64,000 bases of DNA from Dromaius novaehollandiae (taxonomy: Eukaryota; Chordata; Aves; Casuariiformes; Dromaiidae). The translations under genes and the position numbers were made by a program. Positions 50,601 to 63,136 of the stretch are shown here, in pieces. A model generated the notes under the pieces. That model was not told the DNA's origin, made no database searches, and worked only from the letters and a program-made list of their open reading frames with translations. The stretch is taken from NCBI RefSeq assembly GCF_036370855.1, contig NC_088112.1, positions 19,212,469 to 19,276,468 on the forward strand. Reading direction: 5' to 3'. Position 1 is the stretch's first letter; every line of letters begins with the position of its first letter.

Positions 50601-53139
50601 GTCCGTTGCTATTTAGACTGGTTTTTTTTTAAAAAAAATGATCCTAGCTACAGTTTACTTTTCCCACTTAGAAACGTGGAAAAGTTTGTTCAGCTTAAAA
50701 TTTCCTGTTTGGCATTAGCAGCTGCTGGCTATGATATTTATAAATATTTCAGCAGACATTTCGGAGGGAATCTGGTTACAATTATAAGGCGAGCAATGCA
50801 GTGCTGCAGTCCCTCGCATCCCACGAGGCTTTTCCAGCAGTGAGGTTACTCGAGGGAGGAGCAGGCTCTCTGCTCAGCGAGCCGCACGTCTTCAAGGACG
50901 TGCTTTAGCGTAACTTTAAGGGGCCTGTTTTTAAGCAGGAAGGTGAAATCACTTGCTTGTGGTATCCAAACCCATCCTGACAGAGGGCCTCAGCCAGCCA
51001 CCCAAGCGCTGCCCAGGGGACATGGAGCATCTCTCCTGCCCACAGCTGAACGAGTTTTGGTGTTTGCTGCAGACAAAGAGGCACCCAGTGGGAGGGTGAA
51101 GGCGAGACATCGCCAGCCTGCCTGGACCGGGCTAGATCTCACCCATCCTGTAGAGCCTCCTGCTCAGCAAGGCTCCCACAGCCCCATTCCCACCCAGCCT
51201 CTCGTTAGCTTGGCCTAAGGCCAAATAAGTTGGAGCAAAGGGCAGAAGGAAGAGCCCAGAGGAACACAACCCTCTGACAGCCCAGGCCTATCCACCCAAG
51301 GCTCCTTCTGGAGAAGCAAAGGCAGGTGGTAGCTCCCCTGCAGCCACTACCATGCCATGGTCTCCCTTGCTCCAGGGCATCCAGAGCTGGCTCCAACCAG
51401 CAGTGGAAGCGGGCAGCCAAAAGCCTGCTCCAACCCTGAGCCACACAGGGGAGCGTCCGTCATTAAGAGCACAGCAAAACTAGCTTTGGCCGCATGAAAT
51501 GCAGATAACTGACAAATTACCCCAACAAATATCTATTGCATAGGTTCATCAGCTTAGGACCACGTCTGGGACTGCAAGGCTTATCCACTTAGGCTCAGAG
51601 CTTAACCAGCACAGCCACAGCTTATAGATGACATAAACACATCAGACATTCATATCAACCAAGGGGGACAAAGCAGCAGGGGAAGCATGAACTGATGGCG
51701 GACGCAGGTGGTGAGCTGCAGAGTCAGCAAGCACAGTCATTTTGACACCTTGCCTAAGATGAATTCATCTCCGAGATAGTCCTGTAGCAGCTTCTCCATG
51801 GAGGACTGAGCAAAGGCTTGCATCCTGTGCCGTCTGCCCCATCACATCTCCACGCAGAATGGACAAAAATGCCCAGATAGCCCCACCTGTTCTGCTAGAC
51901 TTCAAAAGCTCTGTAGACGTACTCTAGTTATTTCTAGAGAAAAGGTACATGCCCGCAGTGCTTCTGATGCAGCAGCCTGCCAGACCCCACTGGTGCGAGG
52001 ACTCCAGCATAACACACCCCAGTCCTGGGGGGTTCACTGTAGCGGGGTCACGCAGAGGGACTGAGCTGTCCCTGGGCTGGATATTCTGGAGTGGCCCCTT
52101 GCAAGACCAAGGCTGATGCAGCTCACGATGTCCTGTCTTTTATAACTCAGCTCAAAGCCCTCTATAGCTTCCCAAGTATTTCAGAGAAGGCTGGAGCACA
52201 GGTCATTTTACTGCCCTTCCCCTAGATTTCAGGGAAACAGCAGCATGCATGTAAGGTAAGACAGCTCTAGAACAAGAAAGCCCCTAAACAATTCTGCAAC
52301 CAAAAGTCTTTACGGGAAAGGTGACTTTTCCAAATTCCTCATTTGCTGGTTTTATGTAAAGAGATGCAAAATTTGCTGACCAAATAAAAGGCATAATTGC
52401 ACAGCCTCACCCCCAGCCTGTTTCCGGCCATACGCATTAGCATCATGCATTTCTTGAAGAGCAGCACTTCCTGAACTTCAAGTGCTCACAGATGGTGTTG
52501 TCCCAGAGTGCTTTCTGCTGATGCTCCTTGGTTCCCTCTGCCTTGCGTGACTACTCTGTGGCTTTGGTTTGTTTATTCCACTTTTTCCTGGTCTTTAGTT
52601 ACAGGCTAAGGAAGGGAACGAGCCACTTTTGCTAGTTTAATCACTTGTTGATGCCAGGTCACATCAGTGAGGGTGATTAATGGGGTGTGTCACTATCATT
52701 CATCTGAGCAGAGATTGCAAAACCAGGTCCCTTTAGTTCGAGTGCAGCGAGGGATGTACCGTCGTCAGGGATGAGCCTGTAAATATTTCCATCTGAGCAC
52801 TGTTGGGTCTACGTGATAGTGAAAGAGGATGAGGGTCTGTTACCTGCCCAGTCTTTGAGTAAGAGTTGCTAGGGTGCCCCAGCCAGCCAGATGGCAAATC
52901 TACCTGCATGCCAAGTTGGCTGAGCACAAGCCACCCCTAAGTGGGAAGCCAAATCCCTGCCTGAGCACGTTGTGTGCCCAACGCAACAAACTCTGCTGAT
53001 GGCACTGTCTAGGAGCATGCACAGCCCGCTGGGTACTGGGAGTAGGAGGTCTACAGCTCCTAGCAAACAAATGTGCCCTTAAACTAGGAGTTTCATGGGT
53101 TGTAAATTCTGCCTTAGTTATAAGGTCACTACTGCCATC
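47658..53139. other. Non-coding DNA, nothing recognised
   Basis: Mixed composition with short open frames on both strands. No splice-bounded coding sequence or RNA gene recognised. Confidence 0.5.
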
Positions 53140-53345
53140 ACTATCATCATGGTACTTCGCCTTTATACAAAGCCATCTTTATAGGGTTTAGTACCTCTGC
53201 AGGTGCTGCATATATAAAAATAGTGCTACAATACTCGAGTCTCATATGGGATTTCCACCTAATGGTCATTGGAAAAGGTCACTTTTATTATCCCCATTGT
53301 AAAGACTTTGGAAACAAGGCTGAAAGCTAAGAGAGCTACGCAGAA
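53140..53345 (+). repeat. MIR-type SINE fragment
   Basis: ATCATCATGGTACTTCGCCT and TTATACAAAGCC (53144-53175), then TTTTATTATCCCCATTGTAA followed by AGACTTTGGAAACAAGGCTG (53284-53323). The second part parallels the MIR motif 'attattatccccattttacagatgaggaaactgaggc'. Confidence 0.55.
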
Positions 53346-55041
53346 ACACTGACAGAAACCCCGAAATCAGTGAGTTCATCTGTCTGCCTCCACGAAACCA
53401 GAAATCCAGTGAGTGTCCTCAGAAGGCCTCCAGGTTCCACACAGTTATTTTGCGAGCAAGAGTATCAGATTCTTCCCCTAGAAGGAACACCTAAACCCAT
53501 AAGTAGTGCATTTGTCATAGACAAAAATAAGGCTTGATGTGCGAGTTGTGCATGAAAAAAAATTGAAGGCATGACTTTGGAAGTCAGATGAAGTCCCACT
53601 GGAAAGATTGATTGAACAGAGAAAGAAAAGACAGGCTGAAAGTTAAGAGCCTGACAGGAAGCCAGTATTTCTGAAAAGTTGCAGAAAAGTCAAGGATAAG
53701 CGTACCAGGAAAAAGATGTGCCTGGGCCAACTCACGACAATTCCATAAAGTTTTTTTTTTTTTTTCCACTGTATCTTGAATGACAGCACCCACCAAACAA
53801 ACCCTTCCTGTCACCTTCCTTTCCAGGAGGATGTAACTAATCCTTCGGAAAATCATTATACCTTAGCAGGAGGATGCTTTTATGCTATGCAGCCTGCCGC
53901 ATGACTCACTAAGCACTTGATACCTTTCTGTACATGCACCAAATAACCTCTCCTAGGAAAAGCTCTGAGCCTTTGCGTGGTTCTTACTCATAAGATATTA
54001 CAAAACATTAAGGCATCATTAACTGTGGGAGGAAAATAGCCCCCCTGCCAGATATTTTTATTTGGGGAATTTACCAATTTCTGCAAAATCTCTCAGATTT
54101 GTCACTGGAAAAAACTTAGATAGGAAAAAGAAAAGAAAAGAAAGGAAAAAGAAACAAAAAACACAAGTGTTGCCTGAGTCACAGCTGGACACCTCAGATG
54201 TTGATTACCCCTTTGAGTCCATCTTTCACTAGAGCTAACACTACCCTTAGCTTTTCTTTTTACTCCTCCTGAGACAGAGCCTAACAGGTGCAATAACTTC
54301 CCAACAGCTCACGTGTAGCAATTAGCACTGGTGTACAGTGCAAACCCAAGGAGGCTAATTTCTTCCAGCAATGGCACGTGGGTGGCTTCACCTCTGCCTT
54401 TAGCTTTTGGCTTTTTAAGGCCCAGGGGTCATCTTTCTACAGCACATCTGGCTGGGGTGCCTCGCATCGTTCACACCGCCGTCTCCCTCCCCCTGGCCTT
54501 TGACATGAGCGGACACTTCTGCCCTTATGTGTTAAAGACGCGGTTGTGCAACGAGACGCACGTAGCCACCAAGCTCCGTTGCATTCAGCCACCGCTCGGC
54601 CTCCCTGGGCTGACCACCCAAACATCAGCACATGGGGGAAATCAAGGGGTTTTGTAAGCCAAGCAAACAATGCTCCAAGCTGTCTATGATGCTGGAAGAG
54701 CACATGTTTTCCACTACATCACTTTGCATGCAGTCTCTCCTGGGACAAAGCACAGCCTTGTTCTCTTGCTTTAAGTCTATTCACAGAAGGCCACTGGAAA
54801 AGTTTGGAAGTAAGAGTTTTCTAGACAAAAAGTAGTCCCTGGTTCTTGCCTTAAAATGCAAAGGAGCAAGACCACCACATTAAACTTCCCAAAACGAAGC
54901 ATTTCACATTTAGATGTTTGCTTTGGTGTACAGTTTCCAGCCCTTCAGAAAAGTTGCTTTATTTTCAATGTCGTGATTCAGAAAAGCATTTGTGCTCAAG
55001 CCGCACAGAAAGCACCTTTCAGCACAAGGCTTTCCCTTAAA
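53346..55041. other. Non-coding DNA
   Basis: No exon recognised. A T15 run lies at 53751-53765 and a purine tract at 54121-54164. Confidence 0.5.
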
Positions 55042-55130
55042 TTATCACTGGGAGTCGACGAGATTTCAGGACTTACACTGAAGCACACACTTAAAAGCTG
55101 TACTTTTCCTAAATGGGCTTTGGCATACAT
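55042..55130. repeat. Fold-back repeat, sauropsid dispersed family A (second copy)
   Basis: GAGATTTCAGGACTTACACT, AAGCACACACTTAAAAGC, then CTTTTCCTAAATGGGCTTTG. It shares the AAGCACAC.CTTAAA core with the copy at 11144-11250 and fits the same dispersed family. Confidence 0.45.
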
Positions 55131-58100
55131 TTAATTATTTTCTTGAACTGGAGCCACTGCAAGTGAAGGAATTATTGTTATAAAAAAATGTAAACAAGGG
55201 AGGCTGCACATTCCTGCAAATATTCAACATAAAAGCACTCTTGCTCCTAAGGAAAAAAAGTGAGATTTTCCTCAAAGAGGCTCATATTTACTCTGTTTGA
55301 CTCTTTTTCTCCCCAAGATGTCTCAGCCTGGGAGGGACTTTTTGCCAAAGACAGCCCAGTTTGAGCTTGCAAGGGAACGCACCCTGCACAAACTGGTTTT
55401 CTGCTGGAAACATTCTGAAAGCAGGCAAAACCCAACATTACTGGTGCAATATATTTATAGGAACACCCGAGCAGTGTTGGCCACAAAAATGCTGGTCTTA
55501 GATGCAGCTTGCCTGGGTGCCTCCGCAAGGCAAGCTTTACGCTGCAAAGGGTAATCCCAGGAAAGGACAATTTTAACCTGCAGCGTTATTGCTCATGTGC
55601 CAGAAATGACGCACGCGTGGCCGGGGGTGAGGGCAAGGACACCGTAGCAGGGATCACAGCACCCCGTGCACCCTTTCCTTGACAGCCTCTCTCCAGGGCT
55701 TCAGAATCAAATGAGTTTCCCCTGGTCTTACTCAAGGAGCTGCTGCCTGGGAAATCAAGGATTGCTGGCTGAGGCAAAAGCCCCAGGGAAGAGATTTCTC
55801 TGGAAAACGTACTGGAAGCCTCATATTAGCCATTAGCTAATAGCAATTTTGAACGCTGGATTTGAACCAGCTGCACTAATGGAAAAAATACTTGTACGCC
55901 ACAGCCAGGCCCTTACTTACCCCAAGCAAGGCCTGCTTCGGACTCGGACCAAACACCGGTATCTCCTTTTGAAGCCAGCCCCGAGCGGACCAGACTCACG
56001 CTCTCCATGGTTGCGGCTTTCCTGGCAAGTTCCCCGGCTTTGCCAGCTGTGGCCAGCAGCCTTTTCCCCCGCGGCTGCTGAGCCAGCCACGTTAACCCCT
56101 AGACTAGTACTTGGTGCCTCTGTGGCAGCAGATCATGGTCCCCTCACCCAGAAGTGCTTGGATTCAACCCAAAACTGCTAGCTGGTGTCTTCTCCACCCT
56201 GGTGCATGCAATACAGGAGCACCCCTAGTCAGGCTTTTTTTCTGCTGGAATAAGTTCTTGTCTAGAGACCCCCAACAGCTGCCATGCGGACCACCAGCTC
56301 GGCTTGCTATTTTTGGGGCGGGTATCCTGGAGAGACCCAGCTTCTCCCTTTCAGCTACAGTGCTCAGATAGGGACATTTTTCAAGTTTACTGCATTGGCC
56401 TCCATCGCTTGGCCTGGTCTCTATGGAGCTCCTCAACCAGTACTTCCCTAGGAGAGTTATGTTTTCCCTCAGCACCAGGGACTTCCTTCTTCCTTTAACT
56501 TCCACATTTAGTTACATTAAAAAAAGAAAAAAGAAAAAGAAAAAACCACCAAGATTTCTCTTTAGAAGATGACACATAACTTTTATGTTCTCATAATCTC
56601 AGCACTCCCTATTTCCTCATCTTCCAACTGTTCTTCTCTCTCGCTTCCTCCCTTCACACCCCCAAAGTCTGTATCTACCCCCCCTCACTCCACGATTGCC
56701 CTCCCCATCCCACTCAGCACACAGAGAATAAGGCAAGGGGATGTGTGAATCCCTGCTAATGCTGGATGGAGCTCCAAGAAATGCAGAATCAAACCAAGAA
56801 ACACAATCTTATGATCAAATACAGCAGCTCAACCATTGCCTTTGATCTCGGCCATCTGAGTAAACGCTCCCTGACCACAGAGGGAGGAGAAACAAGGTAA
56901 CTTTGACCAGGGGAAGGGAGGGAATTAGGTCATCCCCAGAGTTTCCACCAACGTTTGAACCATGGTCTGGAGAACACCAAAGTGCTGGTGGTTCTCCCAA
57001 ACATAGAGCTCATGGGAAAGTGCCCTGGGATGGCTTCTCAGCCACTGACATCCCCACAGCCCTTCTCAGGATGTGGGATCCCAGGAAAATTATAGAGGAA
57101 ACACAACGGGGAAACTATTCCTGCGTCTGTGGCACTGCAGAGAGCTGTCTTTGGCAGCAGCAGCTCAGAGAGTAGCCTGGGTGGTGGGATGCATAAGGGA
57201 AGGAGCACTACAGAAAGAGAGGACCAGAAAGGATAAAAGTGGGAGAATACAAAAAGAAAATCAGCTTGAAAAGATAATATCTGTGGCCCTTGGGCTCCAG
57301 GGATGATCCTCCCCCATTAGAAGACTTAAGCACCTACCAGCTGCTCTAGAAATCTGAAGCCAGGAGTAAGATCTTCAGAGCCCCTGGGGAAAGCAAGAAT
57401 CTGCACCGCCATGTAATGTAAATCCTGTCAGGATTCATAAGCCTGGTGTCCCTCCTCCAAGCAAGCCTAGCAAAACCAGGCCATCTAAGAAACACAAAGC
57501 AAAGCTCTCACACTGTTTCCTCACCACCAGCCCCAACATCTCCCCATGCACCAGGCCATGGGAATCCAGGGCTGTGCTCCCAGGAGGGGTCTAAAACCGC
57601 TAACTCTGGTCATATGGGAGTTTTTGTAATTACAAATTCACAACTACAGTTTTAAGCAAAGTTTCCCTCACTCCCATCAAGTAGTTCCATTTCTGCAAGG
57701 AAACACTTAGTAGGCCAATAGGTCAGACAGCAAGAGGGTAACTGCAAGAGGCACTCACCAAGTGAAGGGCAGCTCTGTCTTCTAGCACCTCAAACAGCAA
57801 AGGATTTATATCATTTATTCCTGAAGCATCAGAGGAAAAAAACAAGTCTCTGCCCTTGCAATTGTATGTGCTACTAAGCAGGCTCCATGGTGGTTTTCTC
57901 TCTTTCTCTCTCAGGTGGAGTAAATAGTTAATTATTCTAATTACAAGGAGCTGAGCATCTCTCAAGAGCCAGTCTCCTGGTGTGATTCTTCTCCCTCAGG
58001 CTGCTGTGAATAGATGGCTAAAAGGATTCCACATTGGTTCTGACCTTAAATAACGAGAACTGCATCACACCAGAAGAATCAAAAGAGGAGATGGGAGGTT

Positions 58101-58277
58101 GGGGAGGGGAAATAAAAGAAGAGCCTGATTATTTTTCATACATTTGAATGATGCAGATGGCTCACATATGGCATATGGGATTTCAATTTGGGCTTTTAAT
58201 GGAAGAAAAACTATCCCCATCTTTCTCAGCCAGGGCAACCAAAACAACCTAGATTTTTTGTATTCTGCGCTTGGTAC
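55131..58277. other. Non-coding DNA, nothing recognised
   Basis: No exon recognised. A tRNA T-arm-like hairpin at 55855-55871 does not extend to a tRNA. An A-rich run occupies 56519-56547. Confidence 0.5.
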
Positions 58278-58286
58278 CTTTTCTCT

Positions 58287-58348
58287 GTCTTTTCCTTTTT
58301 CTTTTTTTTTTTCTTTCTTTTTTTTTTTTCTTTTCTTTTTTTTTTTTT
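58287..58348. repeat. Pyrimidine (T/C) tract
   Basis: About 60 bases of almost pure T with scattered C and a single G. It is a low-complexity tract, or the A-rich tail of a minus-strand insertion. Confidence 0.85.
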
Positions 58349-58460
58349 GGCCTGGTAATCATTGCTTTCACCCAAGGTAATAACTGGCCAGAAAATGAAT
58401 ATAAAGCCTTTAGGTCAGTGCAGAAATGCTCAAGGCAGCCTGGGGTGTGAGAGCTCGGCT

Positions 58461-58528
58461 CCAGATGTTCAGCTGAGGCAGCAGCATTCCCGCACCAGAT
58501 GTTCAGCTGAGGCAGCAGCACTCCCGCA
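58461..58528. repeat. 34-bp perfect-register tandem duplication
   Basis: CCAGATGTTCAGCTGAGGCA... (58461-58494) is repeated immediately at 58495-58528 with one substitution, indicating a recent duplication. Confidence 0.95.
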
Positions 58529-60044
58529 GCAGGGCAGTCACATGCCTGCTTTGCCATCTTCAAAGGGCAGATAGCTACTCCTTTCACAAAATGTCCTAAG
58601 GCTTCTTGTTTTTAAGTTCACTCTTTGCTGATTCCATCCCTGATCCCAATTCCTTCAGAAAGTTTCTTGGCTGAGCAGGGATGGGGTGGATAAGGAGCCT
58701 GCAGCGCTTGCTGGCTGTATCCCACCAGGGCGTGATGGTCAACCAGGCAGGCCAGGGACCTTCTGGCAATTCTGACCTGCAGGCACTAGTAACCCTGTCT
58801 CAGGGTCTGCCAGGCTACTGGGGGGACCCCACAGTCCTATTAATCAAGGAGCTGGGCATAGCCCTTCAGATCCAGCCTCGGGAGAAGGAAGGAGCTCAGG
58901 GCTCCACGTCCCCGGAGGCTTTGGCACCATGCAGCTGTGAAACAGCTGGTGTGAGCACAAGAAGGCACTGGTGGAGGAGCATTTAACCCCTAAACGTGTT
59001 TCTGAGCTCCACCCAACAGCTTCATGCTTTGGCAGCTGGTCCTGCAGTGCCTTGGACCATCGTGCTACCTCCCCTGGGCCAGCCCATGGTGCCCGCTGTC
59101 TCTGGGGAGGCAAATTGCTTCAGTACCAAAGCAGCTCTGGGCTAAGTTCTCTGCTGACGTGGCTCCGCTGAAGACAGCTGGCTTCTTCCAGCACGTACAC
59201 CTACAAAACCCAGCTAGCCTCTAGCAATGCAACCCATTGAAGTTTTGTGTGAGGACAGTAACAAAGCAGAGTCATTCTTCAAGTGATTCACTTTTCTGCT
59301 GCTTCGGAGGATGTTCGTTCATCCACCTCTTTGCTCTCCTGACTTTCAAGCATCTGCCAAGCGTCTAACGAAAACAGACATTTCGCTGTGTTTTGCTTAT
59401 TCAATTTATGTTCTGCTCACGCTATCAAAGGGGAATAGCCCACCTCCCACCTGGGTGAGGGCAGTCCTTTCTACTCTTCTAGCTTTGGCCCCCAAAAGCC
59501 CAAAGGCCTGGGACCACAGCCAGTTTGGGAATTGTGCAGAACCAAGTCTTCAGACATGGAAACACAAGAGCAGAACATCTGCCTTTTGAGGTGAAGGGAG
59601 TCTAGGTCAAGCTTTCTAGTCAACTGTGCAACGCTTTCTTTCTTTCTTTTTTTTTTTTTTTTTTTCCTACCCTGAATGCTGGTGAGAACCTGAAGGTGGC
59701 AGGAAGCTACCAAATGGGAAAATGAATCCAAGTGGACCCAAATGCCCCCGGTGACCAGCATGAAAGGAAGCACTGCGCATCTCTTATGCAACTTCAGGTC
59801 TTTGCTGCATTACAGTCCCATTAGCTCTCCAGGATGACAGCACTGGCCATGCTTCCCATCCCATTCCCTTTGCAACCCATAAAATTATGAAAGCCCAGGT
59901 TTGGGAAGGAGAAATGCTTCTCCGCCCCACTCCAGTAGCTATTGGGCCCTTAAGGACTGATCTGGCCAAATATGAGCTCTTCATTGTCAGGTGCTCAAAC
60001 TGTGCCATCAAGCGATTAAAGAAAAGCAAGCATTACCTCCACTT
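58529..60044. other. Non-coding DNA downstream of TGFBI
   Basis: No exon recognised. A T/C tract lies at 59634-59667. Transcription past the TGFBI poly(A) site would run into this stretch. Confidence 0.5.
59634..59667. repeat. Pyrimidine tract with T21 run
   Basis: CTTTCTTTC units run into about twenty T. On the minus strand it is an A-rich tail-like tract. Confidence 0.85.
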
Positions 60045-61042
60045 GTCATATTTATATTTTTGATTTTATTTTTAAGTTTTATTAAAAAAACAACCATTAT
60101 TACAAATGAATTATTTACTGGAAGGCTTCTGCCAGGGAGAACTTTCATTTCAATGTCGTGAACAAAACGCAGCACAGTTAAAACCCATAGGCATAAACAA
60201 AACCCAATAAAAAAAAAGAACAGTTCAGATCATAGCTTATAATCATGCAGTTTCCTCAATGTCAACAGGAGGCCTTTAAAAACAGCCTCTCAATTCAGAA
60301 TTTCATGGGAGACTTAAAACACAGGGGAAGGAAACACATGTTGGTAAAGAAAACAAAAACAAAAAAAACAGGAAAAGAAAGAATTGCTTGGGTAATGGTT
60401 AATGAATTGAACAAATTTACCTCCTCCAAAGCAATCACCATTGCCTAGCTATACAGTTGGCCCCTGGGTGATGTATTTACCCTGAAAGCTGAAAATACAG
60501 AATTCCTGCCAAGTCATTCTGGCAAAAATCTCCCAGTGCTGGCACTGGTTCGGAGGGGGTTTTCACTGAGATTATACCTGGCTTCCCATTTTGGGAACCT
60601 GGATTTTGCAGAGCCAGTCAGTACCGTTCGGAGCCTGGAAAAGGACCTTTAATTCAAAGTCTTCTTAATTGAGATAGCATCATGAAAATCCCTAAGTATT
60701 TTTTTATGTGCTTCTGAATCAGGGCTGAATTAAGCACCTGCCCTTGTACATCATGGATATCAAGCCCAAAATTGGGTATGTCAAAAATGGCAAATTAATG
60801 ACAACTTTGTAAAAACAAAACAAAACATCCTTAGTGTGAAAACTTGAAGGTCAAAAACAAATAAAAATGGTCTTAAAATATATACATATATATATATGGC
60901 TTTTAATTTTTCCTATCCTTTTCACTGGAGACAAAAATAAATTTAAGGGTGATATTTGGTTTTTGAAAACAATTCTGTCCTTCTCTTAAGCTGTCAGCGG
61001 AGGTCGACAGAGGTGGTGACCGAGGGACGCTCATGCGGGTGC
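60045..61042 (-). other. TGFBI: TGFBI 3' untranslated region (inferred extent)
   Basis: The transcript should continue from the TGA at 61043 to the paired canonical polyadenylation signals near 60.07 kb, giving about 1 kb of 3' UTR. The interval is AT-rich, holds a short TA tract (60877-60898) and has no splice or coding signal. Two weaker ATTAAA signals (60902-60907 and 60648-60653) could produce shorter forms. The exact end is inferred. Confidence 0.6.
60065..60083 (-). terminator. Tandem AATAAA polyadenylation signals for TGFBI
   Basis: Read on the minus strand, AATAAA occurs at 60078-60083 and again at 60065-60070. A T-rich stretch follows within about 50 bases (CTTGCTTTTCTTT near 60020-60032), as expected of a downstream element. 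These are the first canonical signals after the TGFBI stop codon, so cleavage is expected near 60040-60055. Confidence 0.6.
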
Positions 61043-61098
61043 TCAGAGCCTGCCCGAGTTCTCCTTCATCCTCGCTAGTAGCCTGGAGTAGACGGGTG
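61043..61098 (-). CDS. TGFBI: TGFBI, last coding exon with stop codon
   Basis: The acceptor CTCTCTTCCAG precedes CA CCC GTC..., completing the split Ala codon. The exon reads APVYSRLLARMKENSGRL and then TGA at 61043-61045. The human protein ends APVYQKLLERMKH, so the conserved APVY..LL.RMK block ends the protein here with a tail five residues longer. Summed over the four exons the coding length is 264 bp (87 residues plus stop), in frame throughout. The non-coding remainder of this exon is the 3' UTR down to about 60.04 kb. Confidence 0.95.
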
Positions 61099-61719
61099 CT
61101 GGAAGAGAGAAGAGCCCAGCTGCATGGGACAAGCATGCGGCATTTCGCTTCCCCCTCTCCTCCCTGCTATGATGAACCTTGCTTGGAGCAAGACAAGTTG
61201 CTCGCTCGCCGCTAACAAGGCCACAACATGCTGGAGCTGGCCAAGAGCACCCTCGCCTCTAGTTCAGGCCAAATCAGTCTATGAAGTCCCTCAAGAATGA
61301 GATCCATGGCTGATCAGTGGCTCTATTTTCAACCTTCCTTTTCAGCGAATATGCACATCTCATTTCAGGCTGGTGGGGATTTTTTCTGGCCTCCTAATGC
61401 CACCGTTGACCCAGGGAAACCAGGGATGTCCAAGGCAGTAAGGGCAGGCAGCAGAGTTGAAGCTACCTATGTGCACGCCAAGGGGTTTCCTGGGGCCAGA
61501 CCAAGTCAAGGCTGGTCGCGCACACCCAGAGCCCAAAAGGGCAGCCCTGCGCCCCACCACCCCACGTGGCCAAGGACCTCCCGAGCGGGCAGCCAGCAGC
61601 GCTAACCTCGCTCCTGCTCACACAGCCACGCCGATGCTTTAAACAACAGAATAAGCCTCTCTTTGAATGACATACGATAGGAATTAGAAACAAGCTAGAG
61701 AAGCAGAAATTCACCTTAC

Positions 61720-61744
61720 CTAGCCGAGGATTCCTTTGAGTAAC
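61720..61744 (-). CDS. TGFBI: TGFBI, penultimate coding micro-exon (25 bp)
   Basis: This exon of only 25 bp lies between a polypyrimidine acceptor (TTTTCTTTCCGTGCAG) and a strong donor (CTAG|GTAAGG). It encodes VTQRNPRL plus one base of a split Ala codon. The frame agrees with both neighbours. The human tail around this junction reads SQRSVRL, so position and sequence both fit. The exon is too short for any open-frame search to find. It was placed by requiring splice sites and frame continuity between the RGD exon and the stop-bearing exon. Confidence 0.93.
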
Positions 61745-62625
61745 CTGCACGGAAAGAAAATCAGTGAATAAAACAGATCTCTGACAGCTGCACAGTTTGC
61801 AAGTCAATATATGTATCCCTATTCTCCAAAAATTATCAAACGGATCTAGACCAGGTTTCACTTGTTTTTAGCAGACATTATGTATGCACGGACATCCTCC
61901 AGATTTTAAAACAGCTCAGCTATTAGAGCAGTGGCTTCCTCCGTCAAATTATCACACTGTGTGAAGCCACGTGTGCATCTTTTAAACCTCTGGCTTTGGT
62001 CTGCATTACTGGGAGCTCCCTTCCACCAACCCCAAAGGTGAGACCATCTGGGAAGTCTGAAGTCTTTATGTCTGGGAAGTAGCAAGCAGGGCAGGAGGAA
62101 GGACATATTCAGGGAGGACCGCAGGATGCAGGACTGCCCTCGCCCCATGCCCCAAAGAAGCTCACAGGGAGCAACGCGGAGTTGCTCTGCTCTACGGTGC
62201 TTGTCCGAACAGCAGTTATGCAGCAACAGCTTTTATAAATCACGGGCAAGTGTCTTCTATTTCTGACATTCAGCAAGTCAAATTTGTTACTTGCTCATTC
62301 TTATTCTAACACTCCCAGAAGGGCTTAAGAGGGGAACAGATGAATGGCTCTTCAAGACCACGTATGTTATTGCAGGTTGTCATAGATTGTGTTGTGCCAA
62401 GGCTACATTCACAGTATGGTGCAAACTGTAAGCATCATGCTGCAAAATGCATTACTTCTTATATAATTAAGTCATATAAGAGGAGGATTGGTCAAGTCCA
62501 TGAAACAGATACACTCAGTCTCTGCGGAAAACAAAATCTGAATGGGGCAAGTTACCTTCAAATCAGTAATAAGAGCAAAATGTAATTTCGGAAGTACTAC
62601 TTGAGAGGTTTTCTTTGTCTTTTAC

Positions 62626-62705
62626 CTTGGATAATGCAGATGCCTGTTTGAAGATTTCTAACGCGGGATCTGCTGGCTCATCACCTCTTTCTTGGGGCCT
62701 TGAAG
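62626..62705 (-). CDS. TGFBI: TGFBI, third-from-last coding exon (RGD exon)
   Basis: This 80-bp exon has an acceptor TTCTGCCCTTAG and a donor AAG|GTAAAA. It joins the preceding exon through a split codon (G|CT, Ala) 431 bp away and ends in phase 0. It encodes [20 protein letters not shown] and six further residues. The Arg-Gly-Asp integrin motif (62680-62688) is intact. The human counterpart reads [17 protein letters not shown], so the family assignment is secure. The two extra prolines are substitutions relative to the human sequence I remember. In mammals this tail is flexible and is proteolytically trimmed from secreted TGFBI. Confidence 0.96.
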
Positions 62706-63136
62706 CTAAGGGCAGAACATAAATAGCATTGAAATACTTTTCAAAGCACACAGGCTGCTCCTTCACCTATTTTGGAGGATATGTTGGAAATCCAGTAACA
62801 GGCTAACCCTCCTCAATAAGCGGCAGTGATTGCCGTGCGTCACCTCTCCCTTCCCAAGCGGAGCAGCAGCTGATGGGACGGGTGGCAGGGGCTAGGAGAG
62901 GGCAGGGAACCAAGGCGAGGGCAAACCCGGCTTGTCCTGCCAGCGCGACTCGGAGCAGCAGCTCTGGCATGAGCAGGTTTTGCTACACGAGCACCAGGTC
63001 AGCCATCCCGACCCGCTCCCCTGCCTTCAGCTGGGTTTGTTTTTTAATATGCTCACTTCACAGAGGAATTTTTGTTGGCAGCTCTGCACTAACGCGGAAA
63101 CCACGCAGCTTTAGGCATTTCTAAACATGGACCTAC

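Noticed and set aside
55855..55871. tRNA T-arm-like hairpin on the minus strand (5-bp GCTGG/CCAGC stem, TTCAAAT loop)
   Set aside because: No A box, D arm or acceptor stem lies at the right distance upstream. It could be a tRNA-derived SINE scrap or chance, not a tRNA gene.
1..60000. SMAD5, expected from amniote synteny beyond the TGFBI 3' end
   Set aside because: No open frame on either strand resembles the MH1 or MH2 domains, so none of its coding exons can be claimed in this window.
62340..62585. Plus-strand 81-codon open frame inside a TGFBI intron
   Set aside because: Antisense to the gene, no domain, length within chance expectation.
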